Source: Burkholderia sp. PAMC 26561 (GTDB lineage Bacteria > Pseudomonadota > Gammaproteobacteria > Burkholderiales > Burkholderiaceae). From it: a stretch of DNA of 64,000 bases. Location of the stretch: assembly GCF_001557535.2 (NCBI RefSeq), contig NZ_CP014310.1, positions 496,001-560,000 on the forward strand, written 5' to 3'. The notes below the pieces were generated by a model. The model made no database searches. It saw nothing but the letters and a program-made list of their open reading frames with translations, and was not told where the DNA came from. Position numbers and translations under genes: made by a program. Shown here in pieces: positions 1 through 9,208 of the stretch; positions within the stretch are counted from its first letter, which is position 1, and each line of letters starts with the position of its first letter.

Positions 1-108
1 GGGGCGTGGGTGGAACAGATGAAACTACGGCGTCCACTAAATGTCGTCATAGTAGCCATGGCAAACAAATTGGCTCGAATTATATGGGCAGTGCTCGCCC
101 ATCAAAAG

Positions 109-1237
109 GGCGTTGTTGCAAAAAGCGATCGCTGCAGGGGGTGACGTTTACGCGCAACGGTCGTGGAGCTGCCTCTGTTAACTCGCGGAGGAATTGCGTA
201 GATTCTCGATATTTGGCGGGAAGATGCGCAAGGACAAACGCAAGAGCCGCGAGCCTAAAGGCGTATATCGAGTCAGGAACTGGCCGGAGTACAACGCAGG
301 GCTGATCGCACGAGGCAGCTTGACCATGTGGATCGACGAGAGCGCATTCACGAGCGGGAGCGAGACGAGACCTGTCAAGCGCGGCAGGCCGCAGGTCTAC
401 TCCGACCCAGTGATTCAGGCCGTGCTCACGCTCAAGCACGTTTATCATTTGACGCTTCGGGCTGCTCAGGGCTTTGTGCAAAGTCTTCGCAAACTCGCAT
501 TTGGGGACCTGCCGGTGCCCAACTATACGACGCTAAGCCGCCGTTCACAGGAGCTTCAGGTCACGTTGCCCGAGATGTCGAGCGGCGACCCGATTCATCT
601 GGTTATCGATAGTACGGGCGTGAAGGTCTTTGGTGAAGGCGAATGGAAGGTGCGCAAGCACGGCTACTCCAAGCGGCGGACCTGGCGTAAGGTCCATCTT
701 GGGCTGGACGTGAAGACGGGCCAGATACGCGCGGCGCTGATGACGCATCAGGACGTCGACGACGCAAGTGCATTGCCGGGTTTGTTGGCGCAGATTCCTA
801 CCGATGAACCTATCGATACGGTAGGCGGTGACGGTGCCTACGATACAAAGCAGTGCCATAAGGTGATTGACGGGCGCAGCGCTACGCCGTCGATTCCGCC
901 ACGCGAGGGGGCGAAGCCTTGGCCTGAGGGTACGCCCGGAGCAAGCTGGCGAAATGAAGCGATCAACGGAATTGCGCGAGACGGCCGGGACGAATGGAAG
1001 AAGCACAGTGGCTACCATCGACGTTCGCTGATCGAAAATACGATGTACCGGTTTAAAACGCTCACGGGGAATTGTCTTTCGGCGCGCTGCATTGGTTCAC
1101 AAGCGACGGAGGTCGCCATCCGTGTTGGCATCATCAACCATATGGTCACACTTGCACGCCCGCAGTCCGTGCGTATTTCATGAATTTCGAATCGCGGGTG
1201 TACGCCCGCCTGAACTGTCGATTTTTGCAACAACGCC
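109..1237 (+). mobile_element. IS5-family (IS903-group) insertion sequence, intact
   Basis: A complete 1129-bp insertion sequence. Its ends are a 16-bp inverted repeat, GGCGTTGTTGCAAAAA at 109-124 and its exact complement at 1222-1237. Both sides are flanked by the same 9-bp direct repeat CATCAAAAG (100-108 and 1238-1246). A 9-bp target duplication is typical of the IS903 group within IS5, and the transposase inside also matches that group. Perfect ends, an intact gene and a perfect target duplication indicate a recent insertion. It landed in non-coding or already degraded sequence. Confidence 0.93.
224..1183 (+). CDS. IS903-group transposase (DDE, IS5 family)
   Basis: Cytoplasmic DDE transposase of about 320 residues that moves the surrounding element. 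It reads like IS903 transposase: an N-terminal RVRNWPEYNAGLIARG block, the first catalytic region VIDSTGVKVFGEGEW near residue 125, VGGDGAYDT for the second acid, and a C-terminal RRSLIENTMYRFK block carrying the catalytic glutamate. The frame is open from a TTG at 194, whose GGAGG lies only 2 nt upstream. The ATG at 224 fits the family's usual N-terminus better, so I chose it; 194 remains possible. The gene fills the element and has no partner gene. Confidence 0.9.
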   Translation: MRKDKRKSREPKGVYRVRNWPEYNAGLIARGSLTMWIDESAFTSGSETRPVKRGRPQVYSDPVIQAVLTLKHVYHLTLRAAQGFVQSLRKLAFGDLPVPNYTTLSRRSQELQVTLPEMSSGDPIHLVIDSTGVKVFGEGEWKVRKHGYSKRRTWRKVHLGLDVKTGQIRAALMTHQDVDDASALPGLLAQIPTDEPIDTVGGDGAYDTKQCHKVIDGRSATPSIPPREGAKPWPEGTPGASWRNEAINGIARDGRDEWKKHSGYHRRSLIENTMYRFKTLTGNCLSARCIGSQATEVAIRVGIINHMVTLARPQSVRIS

Positions 1238-1246
1238 CATCAAAAG

Positions 1247-2102
1247 CCTTATCAGAAAGGTCACAAGAGCGTTCGACCCATCTGACACCAAGTTTAAAGG
1301 CACGATGCTGTAGGAAAGGATGGAGTGTCCAAAGTTGCGGCGGTATTTGAGTGTAATGACAGAGCAGGTCGGACCTGGGATTCACCAAGCCTGAAAATTT
1401 GTCTGAGCCACTGAGCTCGTGAGTTGAATGAGGCGTGAATCCGCGGATTTCATAGGGGCCCGCAGCGAAGCAGGCTGCAATAAGGCCGTATGTAGAACTG
1501 CAGCCCATCCTGTCCGTCACGCACTGAAAGACCTGGCGCAAAGGGGGGCGTCCATGTAGACATTTTTATACGCGCGCTGTTGACAGAATTAAGTCGGTAT
1601 ACGACAGATGGTTTTTCATTTTCGGACAACCTGTATCCCACATTTCTACGTAAAACAACCGCGAGCATCCCGCGATGTTCGTATCCAGCACAAAATTTAC
1701 AAAGTAATTCGCACGACGAAGTAATTAATAAATCCGTCGAGGGCTATCGAAGATGCTTTGTCAAGATGGGTAATTGTTTGTGGCCTGAGGCCCCGTTTCT
1801 ATATGAAATCCAACGCCTTTCCAGAGGGTAGGGCGCATGGCGATCACTCTCTGGATCATCAGGCAAAGCCTCGAAGATGAGGCTCTGTCGCTTGCTTTCG
1901 TCTGATAGTATCTTAGGGGAAACCCGCTGCAAAACGTCGGGATTAAACCCGAAAACGCGAATTGACAGGTTTATACGCGTAGTGTTGACAAAATCATATT
2001 GGTTTACGAGAGCCTCTAGGACTCAAAGCATAAACCAGTCCAAGATTCCGCGGCACCCCCAAATTCGTTCAAAGAGCAACGTTAAATGATTTGTTGCCAA
2101 CG
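1247..2102. other. Non-coding stretch with a duplicated 40-bp motif
   Basis: No convincing gene is present. The short frames here lack family signatures and ribosome sites. The one structured signal is a pair of 40-bp modules 405 bp apart (listed separately). The stretch ends in a hairpin followed by a T-run. It may hold remains of a gene lost when insertion sequences arrived. Confidence 0.5.
1565..1604. repeat. Duplicated regulatory-like module, copy 1 (copy 2 at 1970-2009)
   Basis: Three blocks recur in the same order and exact spacing: TTTATACGCG (1565 and 1970), GTTGACA (14 nt further in both), and GGTATACGA or GGTTTACGA (31 nt further in both). The bases between the blocks differ, so this looks like conserved binding or promoter elements rather than a simple recent duplication. 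GTTGACA contains a consensus -35 box, but no good -10 lies at the right distance. The function is unknown. Confidence 0.5.
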
Positions 2103-2106
2103 GCTG

Positions 2107-2137
2107 AGCCGGCCCCGAACCGGCTGCTCTTTTATTT
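2107..2137 (+). terminator. Rho-independent terminator-like hairpin
   Basis: AGCCGG (2107-2112) pairs with CCGGCT (2120-2125) around a 7-nt loop and is followed by TCTTTTATTT on the plus strand. It sits just beyond the end of the minus-strand binding-protein gene, so the stem may also stop that operon. On the plus strand it would end a transcript from the gene-free stretch to the left. Confidence 0.6.
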
Positions 2138-2139
2138 GT

Positions 2140-2877
2140 TCAACTCCGAACCGGGGCGACCGAGGCGCCAGCAATGCGGTGTTTTTTCAGAGCGCTTTCC
2201 ACAAAGCCCGAAACCTTCACTTCCTCTAAAAAATCGGCCAAATACGCTGCGGCGGCCGCTCCCCGGCTCTTCGGTGTTCCCATCGCCTGCTGTATGACCA
2301 TAAAGCGTTCGTTGAGCAAGCGTAGGCCGGGTGTCTTGGCGGCATCGGCTTCGAGTTGCTGCTTTACGCCTGCGGCGACTTCCAGGTTCTGTTCAACGAA
2401 GGTTTGCACGACCGTAGGGGACGTTGGCGCCCGAACGATTTCTGCTTGCTTCAGCTCGCGCGTTAGATACAGATCGTATGCGCTTCCTTTGCCGACAGCC
2501 ACACGAGTTTCAGCACGATCGACGTCGGCATTCTCGCGGATCATCGACTCGTCGCGCACCAGATAAAAGCCCTCAATCAGCACATATGGCGCTGTGAAAG
2601 CAATGCTTGCTCCTCGAACCGGATCAATCGCAAAGAAGCCAAAATCCGCCTCTTCGTTGGTAACAGCTTCGACCGATTTACCTGCTGCGTCGAAGACCAC
2701 TAACTCGACGGAAACACCAAGGCGCTTCCCAAACTCCATCGCAAGATCCACCGACACCCCGAATGGCCTGCCCGTGGCGGGATCCTTGTTGGCCAATATC
2801 GGATTGCCTAGATTGATTGAAGCGCGAAGTCGCCCGGTCGGCGTAAAGGCGGAAAGTATCGAAGCGTCAACTGTCAT
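2140..2877 (-). CDS. Signal-less solute-binding (SBP_bac_3-like) protein
   Basis: A 245-residue protein of the type-2 periplasmic-binding fold used by amino-acid ABC importers. Recognisable parts are GRLRASINLGNPILA near the N-terminus, a PFGVSVDLAMEFGKRLGV helix, the ADFGFFAIDPVRG ligand-side segment, and VGKGSAYDLYLTREL at the start of lobe 2. It has no signal peptide, unlike transported binding proteins, and no ABC permease or ATPase lies nearby. A sensor or enzyme-like role in the cytoplasm is therefore possible (inference). Its start overlaps the end of the upstream GntR gene by 4 bp, so the two are co-translated. A decayed relative lies at 59905-60080. Confidence 0.8.
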   Translation of the reverse strand: MTVDASILSAFTPTGRLRASINLGNPILANKDPATGRPFGVSVDLAMEFGKRLGVSVELVVFDAAGKSVEAVTNEEADFGFFAIDPVRGASIAFTAPYVLIEGFYLVRDESMIRENADVDRAETRVAVGKGSAYDLYLTRELKQAEIVRAPTSPTVVQTFVEQNLEVAAGVKQQLEADAAKTPGLRLLNERFMVIQQAMGTPKSRGAAAAAYLADFLEEVKVSGFVESALKKHRIAGASVAPVRS

Positions 2878-3830
2878 GAGCGATGTGTTGAAGCGACCGG
2901 ATTAGCGTCCGATCTAGGTTTGAGAATGTTGCTGATGTTGGATAGCGCGTCGAGCGTGTGGCGAAGATGAGCGCGAAGCTCCTCGGACGCTTCTTCGTTG
3001 CGTTCTTTCTCCAGTAGATCAAGAACGTTCAGGTGCTGCTTGCAATGCTCGGTATAGCGCTGTCTGTCCTGCATCGAGCGATAGGAGAGTAAGCGTCTGA
3101 CGCGATTTACGCGCTTGATGGTGTCAATAAAAAATGAGTTGCCCGACGCTTCCACCAACGATTCGTGAAAACGTACCCCTCGGTCGTGAAGCTGGTCAGC
3201 GGTATCCGTTTCAATTCCTCCCTGCAGCAAATGTACCTCGGCCGCTCGGCACCGTTCGAGTACCTTTGGATCAAGCCGATATCCGGGTTCTAGCAACGCA
3301 GCCGGCTCGAGCGCCAACCGCAGTCGATACGATTTCAAGAGGCTATCCGGGGTGGTCAGCATCGAAGAGAACTGCCAGCCGTAGCCCGGTTTGCGCTCGG
3401 CCCAGCCTTCTTGCGAGATGCGCCCAAGCACGGAGTTGAGTTGGGTATTCGTTAATCCGTAGCGCGTTTTGAGCGCCTGCTCTGAGACTTCCTCTGGCAG
3501 TAATCCCTTCAGCCTGTCGTCGGCGATTCGAAAATAAACGCTCGTGACGACATCCGCTTCGCCCAAACCAAGCTGGTCGACGACCTGGTCGAGCGGCTGC
3601 TCCACTGGCTTTGCCAAGAAAAATCCGCGATTCCGCTCGCGAATTAACACGCCCTTTTCATGCAAGAAGGCGAGAGCATCGTTGACCGGGGAGCGCGACA
3701 CACGAAGGCGATCCGCGATTAGTTGTGCCGGCAAGTGACTGCCGACAGCCATTCCTTCTGCGTGAATAAACGCGACGATTTGCGAGGCGATCGATTTGTC
3801 GATCATGACGATTCTAGCCTGTTCCTTCAT
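2874..3830 (-). CDS. GntR-family regulator with tandem winged helices and FCD domain
   Basis: A 318-residue DNA-binding regulator. Residues about 10-75 form a GntR winged helix (IADRLRVSRSPVNDALAFL, then GVLIRERNRGFFLA). Residues about 85-155 look like a second winged helix (KTRYGLTNTQLNSVLGRI, then KPGYGWQF). The C-terminal part resembles the FCD ligand-binding domain (LRLALEPAALLEPG, HDRGVRFHESLVEASGNSFF). Two DNA-binding modules before one FCD domain is unusual. The gene lies between acnA and the binding-protein gene in one minus-strand run and probably controls the adjoining aconitase/lactonase/permease genes. An internal ATG at 3806 is an alternative start. Confidence 0.85.
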   Translation of the reverse strand: MKEQARIVMIDKSIASQIVAFIHAEGMAVGSHLPAQLIADRLRVSRSPVNDALAFLHEKGVLIRERNRGFFLAKPVEQPLDQVVDQLGLGEADVVTSVYFRIADDRLKGLLPEEVSEQALKTRYGLTNTQLNSVLGRISQEGWAERKPGYGWQFSSMLTTPDSLLKSYRLRLALEPAALLEPGYRLDPKVLERCRAAEVHLLQGGIETDTADQLHDRGVRFHESLVEASGNSFFIDTIKRVNRVRRLLSYRSMQDRQRYTEHCKQHLNVLDLLEKERNEEASEELRAHLRHTLDALSNISNILKPRSDANPVASTHRS

Positions 3831-3856
3831 TCGGCTCGCACGCTCCGCCTAGGTCG

Positions 3857-6487
3857 TCAGGTCGGGAGCGATTGCGCTGCCAGTGTTTTTTGCAGGATCA
3901 ATGGGATTACGCCTCCGGCGCGCAGCAGTGCCGTTTCAAGTTGCGTTTCTACGGCTGCCGTTGCTTCAAATTGGTCGATTTTCCCATCCACACGAACGAT
4001 TTTGACACCGATTAGGCAACGAGGTGCCAACGTCTCGGCTGATGCGCTGATTTCGAGCTTGTCGCCGGGGCGAACGTTCAACGAAACGGGCGTGATGCCT
4101 TCAGGCAGGCGCAGAGGCAGGATGCCCATCCCGATCAGATTCGACCGGTGAATACGCTCGAAGCTGACAGCCAAGACCGCGCGAATGCCGAGCAGTCGCT
4201 GGCCTTTCGCGGCCCAGTCGCGCGAGGATCCCGTCCCATATCGCTCGCCGGCGATGAGAACGACCGAGTCTCCATCGGCGCGGTATCGATTGGCAGCTTC
4301 GAAGATCGGCAGCACTTCACCAGTCGGGACGTGCAACGTGTTTGCCGTCGGGGCGTCAGCCTTCAATAGATTGACAAGCGTCTTGTTGTAAAAGGCGGCA
4401 CGCACCATGACTTCCCAGTTCCCGCGGCGAGACGCAAAAACATTGAGGTCGTTACGATCGTCTCCGCGCTCCACCAGGAAGTCAGCGACGTAGCTATCTT
4501 TCGGAATCGCACTTGCAGGGGAAATGTGATCGGTTGTTACATCGTCGCCCAGCACGAGCAACGGGTAGGCGATGTAGGTGCCAAGCTGGGAGCCTTCCGA
4601 GAGGGAAGCAAAGGGCGGCCGACGCAACGCAGTCGACGCGTGATCCCACGGAAATTGAGCACTTTCCGGGGTTTTCATTTCGTGCCAAAGCGGGTTCTGA
4701 CTGGCGATAGCGAACGCGCGGGGGTAATCACTCGGCTCCGCAGCCTGCTTCACCAACGCTGCAACTTCCTCGCGGCTTGGCCATAAATCATTCAAGAAAA
4801 CGGGCTTACCGTCTGCGGTGATTTGCACCGGGTCCTGGCTTAAATCGACTTCCGCGTCACCAGCTAGTGCAAAAGCGATGACCAGGGGCGGTGACATGAT
4901 GAAGCCCAGATCCAGATCCGGATGAATCCGGCCCGGAAAATTCCGGTTGCCCGACAACATGGCGACGGGATAGACGGACTTGCTTGCGAGCGCTTCCTTG
5001 ATCGGCTGGGTGAGCTGACCGGAATTTCCAATGCAGGTCGTGCATCCGTATCCAACGATGTCGAACCCTACCGACGACAGGTCATCAATCAAACCAGCAC
5101 GCTCGAGATACGCCGCGGCAGCGGGCGAACCGGGTCCGAGTGAGGTCTTGATCCATGGCGAGACCTTTAGCCCTCGTTCTCGCGCCTTGCGGGCGACTAG
5201 ACCCGCCGCGATGAGCAAGGCCGGGTCAGACGTATTGGTGCAACTGGTGATGGCAGCAATCGCCACCGGGTGCTTGGGCATCGACGTCGCGGCGGTGCTT
5301 GGTTTAAAAGCAAAAGTTGCAAGCGCCGCCGAGGTTTCTGAATAGTCCAGCAAATCCTGCGGACGGCGTGGGCCGGCGATATGCATGCCGATCTCGCTCA
5401 GATCGATGTTGATACTTCGCGTGTAGGTTGGCTCCGCGGACGGGTCAAACCACACACCCAGTCGCTTCGAAAATTCTCCGACCAGTGCGATCGCGCTCGA
5501 AGTTCGATTAGTTGTTCGAAGGTACTCGAGCGTGGATTCATCAACCGGAAAAAAGCCCGTGGACGCACCATATTCCGGGGCCATATTCGCGACAACAGAC
5601 CGGTCGCCAGCAGTCAACGTCGCAACGCCAGGACCAAAGAACTCCACGAACTCGCCAGATACACCGATTTGGCGAAGGCGCTGCGTCACCGTCAACGCCA
5701 GGTCGGTTGCGAGCGTCCCGGGTCGGAAAGCGCCCGTCAAGCGAACGCCAATGACATCAGGAATTCGCTGCATCACGGGCATGCCAAACATCACCGTCTG
5801 CGCTTCCAGACCTCCAACGCCCCATCCAAGTACGCCGATGCCGTTGATCATTGGCGTGTGGCTGTCGGTGCCGATCAAGGTGTCTGGTACCGCCCAGCGC
5901 TCATTGTCACGTTCTACGACCGAGACAACCGTTGCCAGCTGCTCAAGATTGATGGTGTGCATGATCCCCGTTCCCGGCGGATGAATCCGCACTCCGGTCA
6001 ACGCTTTCGATGCCCAGCAAAGAAATCGATACCGCTCGTTATTACGCCGAAGCTCGAGTGACAGGTTCATCGGCGCAGCATCGGGTCGGGCGAAATATTC
6101 AACCGCCAATGAGTGATCAACCGACGAATCCACGGGTAGTACCGGATTGAGGGCGTTCGGATCAGCACCCGCTTCGGCGAGCGCGTCGCGCATGGCCGCG
6201 ACATCGACCAGCGCAGGCGTGCTCGTCGTGTCGTGCATCAACACGCGATTGGGCTGGAATGCGATTTCGACCTCGCTCGTGCCGCGCTCGAGCCAACCGA
6301 AGATCCCGTCGACCGCGAGCCGGCGCTCTTCGCCGTCCGTATTGCGGATCGCGTTTTCCAGTAACAGGCGCAATACAACCGGCAACCGCGTGAACTTAGT
6401 GCCGAACATTCCCGGAAGATCGATGAACCGAAAAGCTTCATCGCCGGACCGCAGGCTCGCTTGTGGGGGGGAGTAAGTGTTTTCCAT
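3857..6487 (-). CDS. acnA: Aconitate hydratase, AcnA type
   Basis: An 876-residue [4Fe-4S] dehydratase that interconverts citrate, cis-aconitate and isocitrate or a close tricarboxylate. The length matches AcnA/IRP-type aconitases. The cluster-binding cysteines appear in AITSCTNTSDP and YGCTTCIGNSG in the middle third. The swivel-domain block GERYGTGSSRDWAAKG holds the substrate-binding arginine and serine near residue 770. The enzyme sits beside an exported lactonase, a permease and a porin instead of other TCA-cycle genes. It is therefore probably a specialised paralogue for uptake and breakdown of an external tricarboxylate; AcnD-like activity cannot be excluded. The ATG is preceded by a 77-bp divergent promoter region. 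Confidence 0.9.
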   Translation of the reverse strand: MENTYSPPQASLRSGDEAFRFIDLPGMFGTKFTRLPVVLRLLLENAIRNTDGEERRLAVDGIFGWLERGTSEVEIAFQPNRVLMHDTTSTPALVDVAAMRDALAEAGADPNALNPVLPVDSSVDHSLAVEYFARPDAAPMNLSLELRRNNERYRFLCWASKALTGVRIHPPGTGIMHTINLEQLATVVSVVERDNERWAVPDTLIGTDSHTPMINGIGVLGWGVGGLEAQTVMFGMPVMQRIPDVIGVRLTGAFRPGTLATDLALTVTQRLRQIGVSGEFVEFFGPGVATLTAGDRSVVANMAPEYGASTGFFPVDESTLEYLRTTNRTSSAIALVGEFSKRLGVWFDPSAEPTYTRSINIDLSEIGMHIAGPRRPQDLLDYSETSAALATFAFKPSTAATSMPKHPVAIAAITSCTNTSDPALLIAAGLVARKARERGLKVSPWIKTSLGPGSPAAAAYLERAGLIDDLSSVGFDIVGYGCTTCIGNSGQLTQPIKEALASKSVYPVAMLSGNRNFPGRIHPDLDLGFIMSPPLVIAFALAGDAEVDLSQDPVQITADGKPVFLNDLWPSREEVAALVKQAAEPSDYPRAFAIASQNPLWHEMKTPESAQFPWDHASTALRRPPFASLSEGSQLGTYIAYPLLVLGDDVTTDHISPASAIPKDSYVADFLVERGDDRNDLNVFASRRGNWEVMVRAAFYNKTLVNLLKADAPTANTLHVPTGEVLPIFEAANRYRADGDSVVLIAGERYGTGSSRDWAAKGQRLLGIRAVLAVSFERIHRSNLIGMGILPLRLPEGITPVSLNVRPGDKLEISASAETLAPRCLIGVKIVRVDGKIDQFEATAAVETQLETALLRAGGVIPLILQKTLAAQSLPT

Positions 6488-6564
6488 AACTGTATTTTTG
6501 CACTTTCACGAGTAAAAATGCAATCTAGTGAAAACCCCAGAAGAAAAATTGTGGAGACGAGACC
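6488..6564. promoter_or_regulatory. Divergent promoter region acnA / lactonase
   Basis: This short A+T-rich gap must carry promoters in both directions. It contains the inverted half-sites TTTCAC (6504-6509) and GTGAAA (6528-6533), whose spacing (centres 24 bp apart) would suit a dimeric regulator, and the related words ATTTTTGCA and AAAAATGCA. The neighbouring GntR protein is the natural candidate to bind here (inference). GGAG at about 6554 serves the lactonase GTG start. Confidence 0.45.
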
Positions 6565-7803
6565 GTGGATCTAAAAGATCAATTGACTGCTGTTGGTTCG
6601 ACCGTAGCGAACATGAGACGCCGTCGTCTTCTTCAGAGCGCCGCGTCGATAAGTGCCCTGGCGACAATTTGGTCCACGTTTCCCACGGCCTTTGCAGCAG
6701 CTAACCGGGCAAACCGCCCCTCGAATTCGAAAGGAAATCGTATGTTTGCTTATGTTGGCTGCCGTACCACTCGCGAACGCAATGCCCGAGGTGACGGTAT
6801 CAGCGTCTATTCAGTCGATGAGGAGTCTGGGAAGCTTGAACGGGTTCAACTTCTAAAGGACCAAGTCAATCCGTCGTTTCTGGCACTGAGCGCCAACGGC
6901 GAGCGCCTCTACACTGTCCACGGCGATCTCAGTGACATCAGTTCTTACGCGGTGGACAAAGCGACTGGGAAAATTGCGTTCATCAACAAGCAAAGCACAC
7001 AAGGCCAGAACCCGGTTCATCTGGCGATCGATCCGAAGGGTCGTTATGTGGTCGTGTCGAACCATATTGGATCAAGCCTCGCTGTGTTGCCTATTGCTGA
7101 CGATGGCTCGCTTAAAGAGCTAACGCAACTCGTGAAGCTCGAAGGTCCGCTCGGTCCGCACCGGGTCGAGCAAAAGGTGCCGAAGCCCCATTTCAACCCG
7201 TTCGACCCGTCAGGCGAGTTTGTCATCGTGCCGGCCAAGGGGCTGGATCAGATCCTGACTTACCGATTCAAGGACGGACAACTCACGCCAGGCACACCAG
7301 CGTTCGTTTCAACACGAGAGACGTCAGGGCCTCGTCATATTGCGTTCCACTCGAAATCGGGCTTCGCATACTGCGTCAATGAACTTGACTCAACGGTCAC
7401 TACCTACCGGTACTTGCCCAGCAACGGTTCTCTGCAGCCTTTGCAAACGGTTTCGACGCTGCCAGACACCTTCACGGGCAATAGCCGCGCGTCCGAGATC
7501 GAAGTCGATAGCACGGGCCAATACGTATATGCGTCCAATCGGGGATATGACAGCGTCGCCGTGTTCAAGGTTGATCAGGACACCGGTTTCTTGAGTCTGG
7601 TTGAAGTCGAACAAAGCCGAGGTCGTACGCCTAGGTTCATGACATCGACGCCAAACGGCCGGTTCATGTTCGTCTTGAATGAAGAAAGCGACAACATCGT
7701 CGCGTTTGCTGTGGACCACACGTCCGGACGGATCAAGCCAACAGGATTTTCCGTTCAAACCGGCAGCCCGGTTTGCATGATCTTCTCGCAACATCAAGCG
7801 TAA
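6565..7803 (+). CDS. Exported beta-propeller lactonase-family protein
   Basis: A 412-residue protein of the 6-phosphogluconolactonase-like seven-bladed propeller family (Pgl/YbhE type). Blade repeats are plain: LSANGERLYTV, AIDPKGRYVVVSNH, FNPFDPSGEFVIVPAKG, EVDSTGQYVYASNRGYDSV, TSTPNGRFMFVLNE. The N-terminus has RRRRLLQS before a hydrophobic stretch ending at AFA-A, which suggests Tat export with cleavage near residue 46. The start is a GTG with GGAG upstream; an internal ATG at 6613 lacks a ribosome site. Such proteins hydrolyse sugar-acid or related lactones. Divergence from acnA suggests opening of a tricarboxylate lactone in the periplasm (inference). Confidence 0.82.
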   Translation: MDLKDQLTAVGSTVANMRRRRLLQSAASISALATIWSTFPTAFAAANRANRPSNSKGNRMFAYVGCRTTRERNARGDGISVYSVDEESGKLERVQLLKDQVNPSFLALSANGERLYTVHGDLSDISSYAVDKATGKIAFINKQSTQGQNPVHLAIDPKGRYVVVSNHIGSSLAVLPIADDGSLKELTQLVKLEGPLGPHRVEQKVPKPHFNPFDPSGEFVIVPAKGLDQILTYRFKDGQLTPGTPAFVSTRETSGPRHIAFHSKSGFAYCVNELDSTVTTYRYLPSNGSLQPLQTVSTLPDTFTGNSRASEIEVDSTGQYVYASNRGYDSVAVFKVDQDTGFLSLVEVEQSRGRTPRFMTSTPNGRFMFVLNEESDNIVAFAVDHTSGRIKPTGFSVQTGSPVCMIFSQHQA

Positions 7804-7855
7804 GCACCTCTGAATCTTTACGGGCATCGAGCGGCTTGACGCCGATGAGACTGAT

Positions 7856-9187
7856 ATGCAAGCACCATCAGCAATAAACGAAACAGCGCTCGTCAGGAAA
7901 ATTTCGTGGCGCATCATTCCGTTCGTTTTCATCCTTTACATCGTCTCGTATCTGGATCGGGCGAACATTGGGTATGCGGCGCTTCAGATGAACAAGGAAC
8001 TTGCCCTTAGCAGTGAAGCGTTTGGCTTCGTCTCGGGCATCTTCTTCATCGGATATTTCCTCTTTGAAGTGCCCAGCAATGTGATGCTCAACAAGTACGG
8101 TGCGCGCGTCTGGATCGCACGTATTCTGCTGACATGGGGAGCTGTCGCGATCGTCTCTGCGTTTGTCCAAAACGCTACTCAGCTTTATATCTTGCGGTTT
8201 CTGCTCGGGGTTTCGGAAGCCGGCTTTTTCCCAGGCATCATCGTCTACCTGACGTACTGGTTTCGTGCCAAAGAATTAGCGACGACCGTTGCCCTGTTCA
8301 CGGCCGCCATCCCGGTTTCGTACATCATTGGCGCGCCGCTTAGCACGTGGATCATGGATAACGTCCATTGGCTGCAGTGGAGTGGATGGCGATGGATGCT
8401 CGTTCTCGAAGGTGTGCCTGCGCTGCTTGGTGGCATCATGTGCTTCCTCTATCTGGCCGATCGCCCCAAGGATGCCAAATGGTTGGAGCCTGAGGAACGT
8501 GACTGGCTGCTTGCAGAACTCGAAAAGGACAAAAAATCGCGCCCGAACGTAAAACACATCGGCACATTTAAGGTGCTCGCCAGTCCGAAAGTCCTCTACC
8601 TGTCCTTCATTTACTTTGTCTACCAGTGCGGGAGCCTGGGCGTCGGTTACTGGATGCCGCAGATCATCAAGGGTTTTTCAACAAAGATCAGCCATACCGA
8701 AATCGGGCTGATCGCGATGATCCCCTACATATTTGCAACAGGCGTCATGGTGCTGTGGTCGCGTAGCTCCGACCGGCGCAGCGAACGCCGGCTGCATTCG
8801 GCGATTCCGTTGGCCGTCGCAGCAGCAGCATTGTTTGGCGCCGGGATAACCACGAACCCGTATGTTTCCATTTCGATGATCAGCTTGAGCCTCGCTGGCT
8901 TGTATGCATTCAAATCCCCGTTCTGGGCATTGCCCACCTTGTTTCTCTCGCGCTCGAGCGCCGCAGTGTCTATCGCAGTGATCAACTCAATCGGAAATTT
9001 AGGTGGGTTCGTCGGACCATTCGCTATTGGCTACATTAAAGGACAGGGCGGAAGCTCGACTACAGGCCTGCTGTTTCTTTCCGGGCTTCTGGTCGTGTCT
9101 TTCCTTATGACCATCCTCATTCGGATTAAGGAACATGTGTCGGAGGTTTCCGAGGTAGAGGCTGTCCCATCAAGCAAGAATGCTTGA
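7856..9187 (+). CDS. MFS permease, anion:cation symporter (ACS) type
   Basis: A 443-residue transporter with about 12 hydrophobic segments. Motifs are those of the ACS/phthalate-permease branch of the major facilitator superfamily: SYLDRANIGYAALQMNK in helix 1, GYFLFEVPSNVML in helix 2, FLLGVSEAGFFPGIIVYLTYWF in helix 4, and LADRPKDAKWLEPEE in the central loop. These proteins import organic anions with protons. It lies 52 bp after the lactonase gene and 90 bp before a porin gene, so it probably carries the acid that the porin and lactonase deliver to the inner membrane. Confidence 0.88.
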   Translation: MQAPSAINETALVRKISWRIIPFVFILYIVSYLDRANIGYAALQMNKELALSSEAFGFVSGIFFIGYFLFEVPSNVMLNKYGARVWIARILLTWGAVAIVSAFVQNATQLYILRFLLGVSEAGFFPGIIVYLTYWFRAKELATTVALFTAAIPVSYIIGAPLSTWIMDNVHWLQWSGWRWMLVLEGVPALLGGIMCFLYLADRPKDAKWLEPEERDWLLAELEKDKKSRPNVKHIGTFKVLASPKVLYLSFIYFVYQCGSLGVGYWMPQIIKGFSTKISHTEIGLIAMIPYIFATGVMVLWSRSSDRRSERRLHSAIPLAVAAAALFGAGITTNPYVSISMISLSLAGLYAFKSPFWALPTLFLSRSSAAVSIAVINSIGNLGGFVGPFAIGYIKGQGGSSTTGLLFLSGLLVVSFLMTILIRIKEHVSEVSEVEAVPSSKNA

Positions 9188-9208
9188 ACCCTGAAACCAT
9201 TGACAGTC

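Noticed and set aside
1146..1541. A 131-codon minus-strand frame beside the IS903 element.
   Set aside because: It crosses the right end of the insertion sequence and part of the transposase, with no protein motifs, so it is a chance frame.
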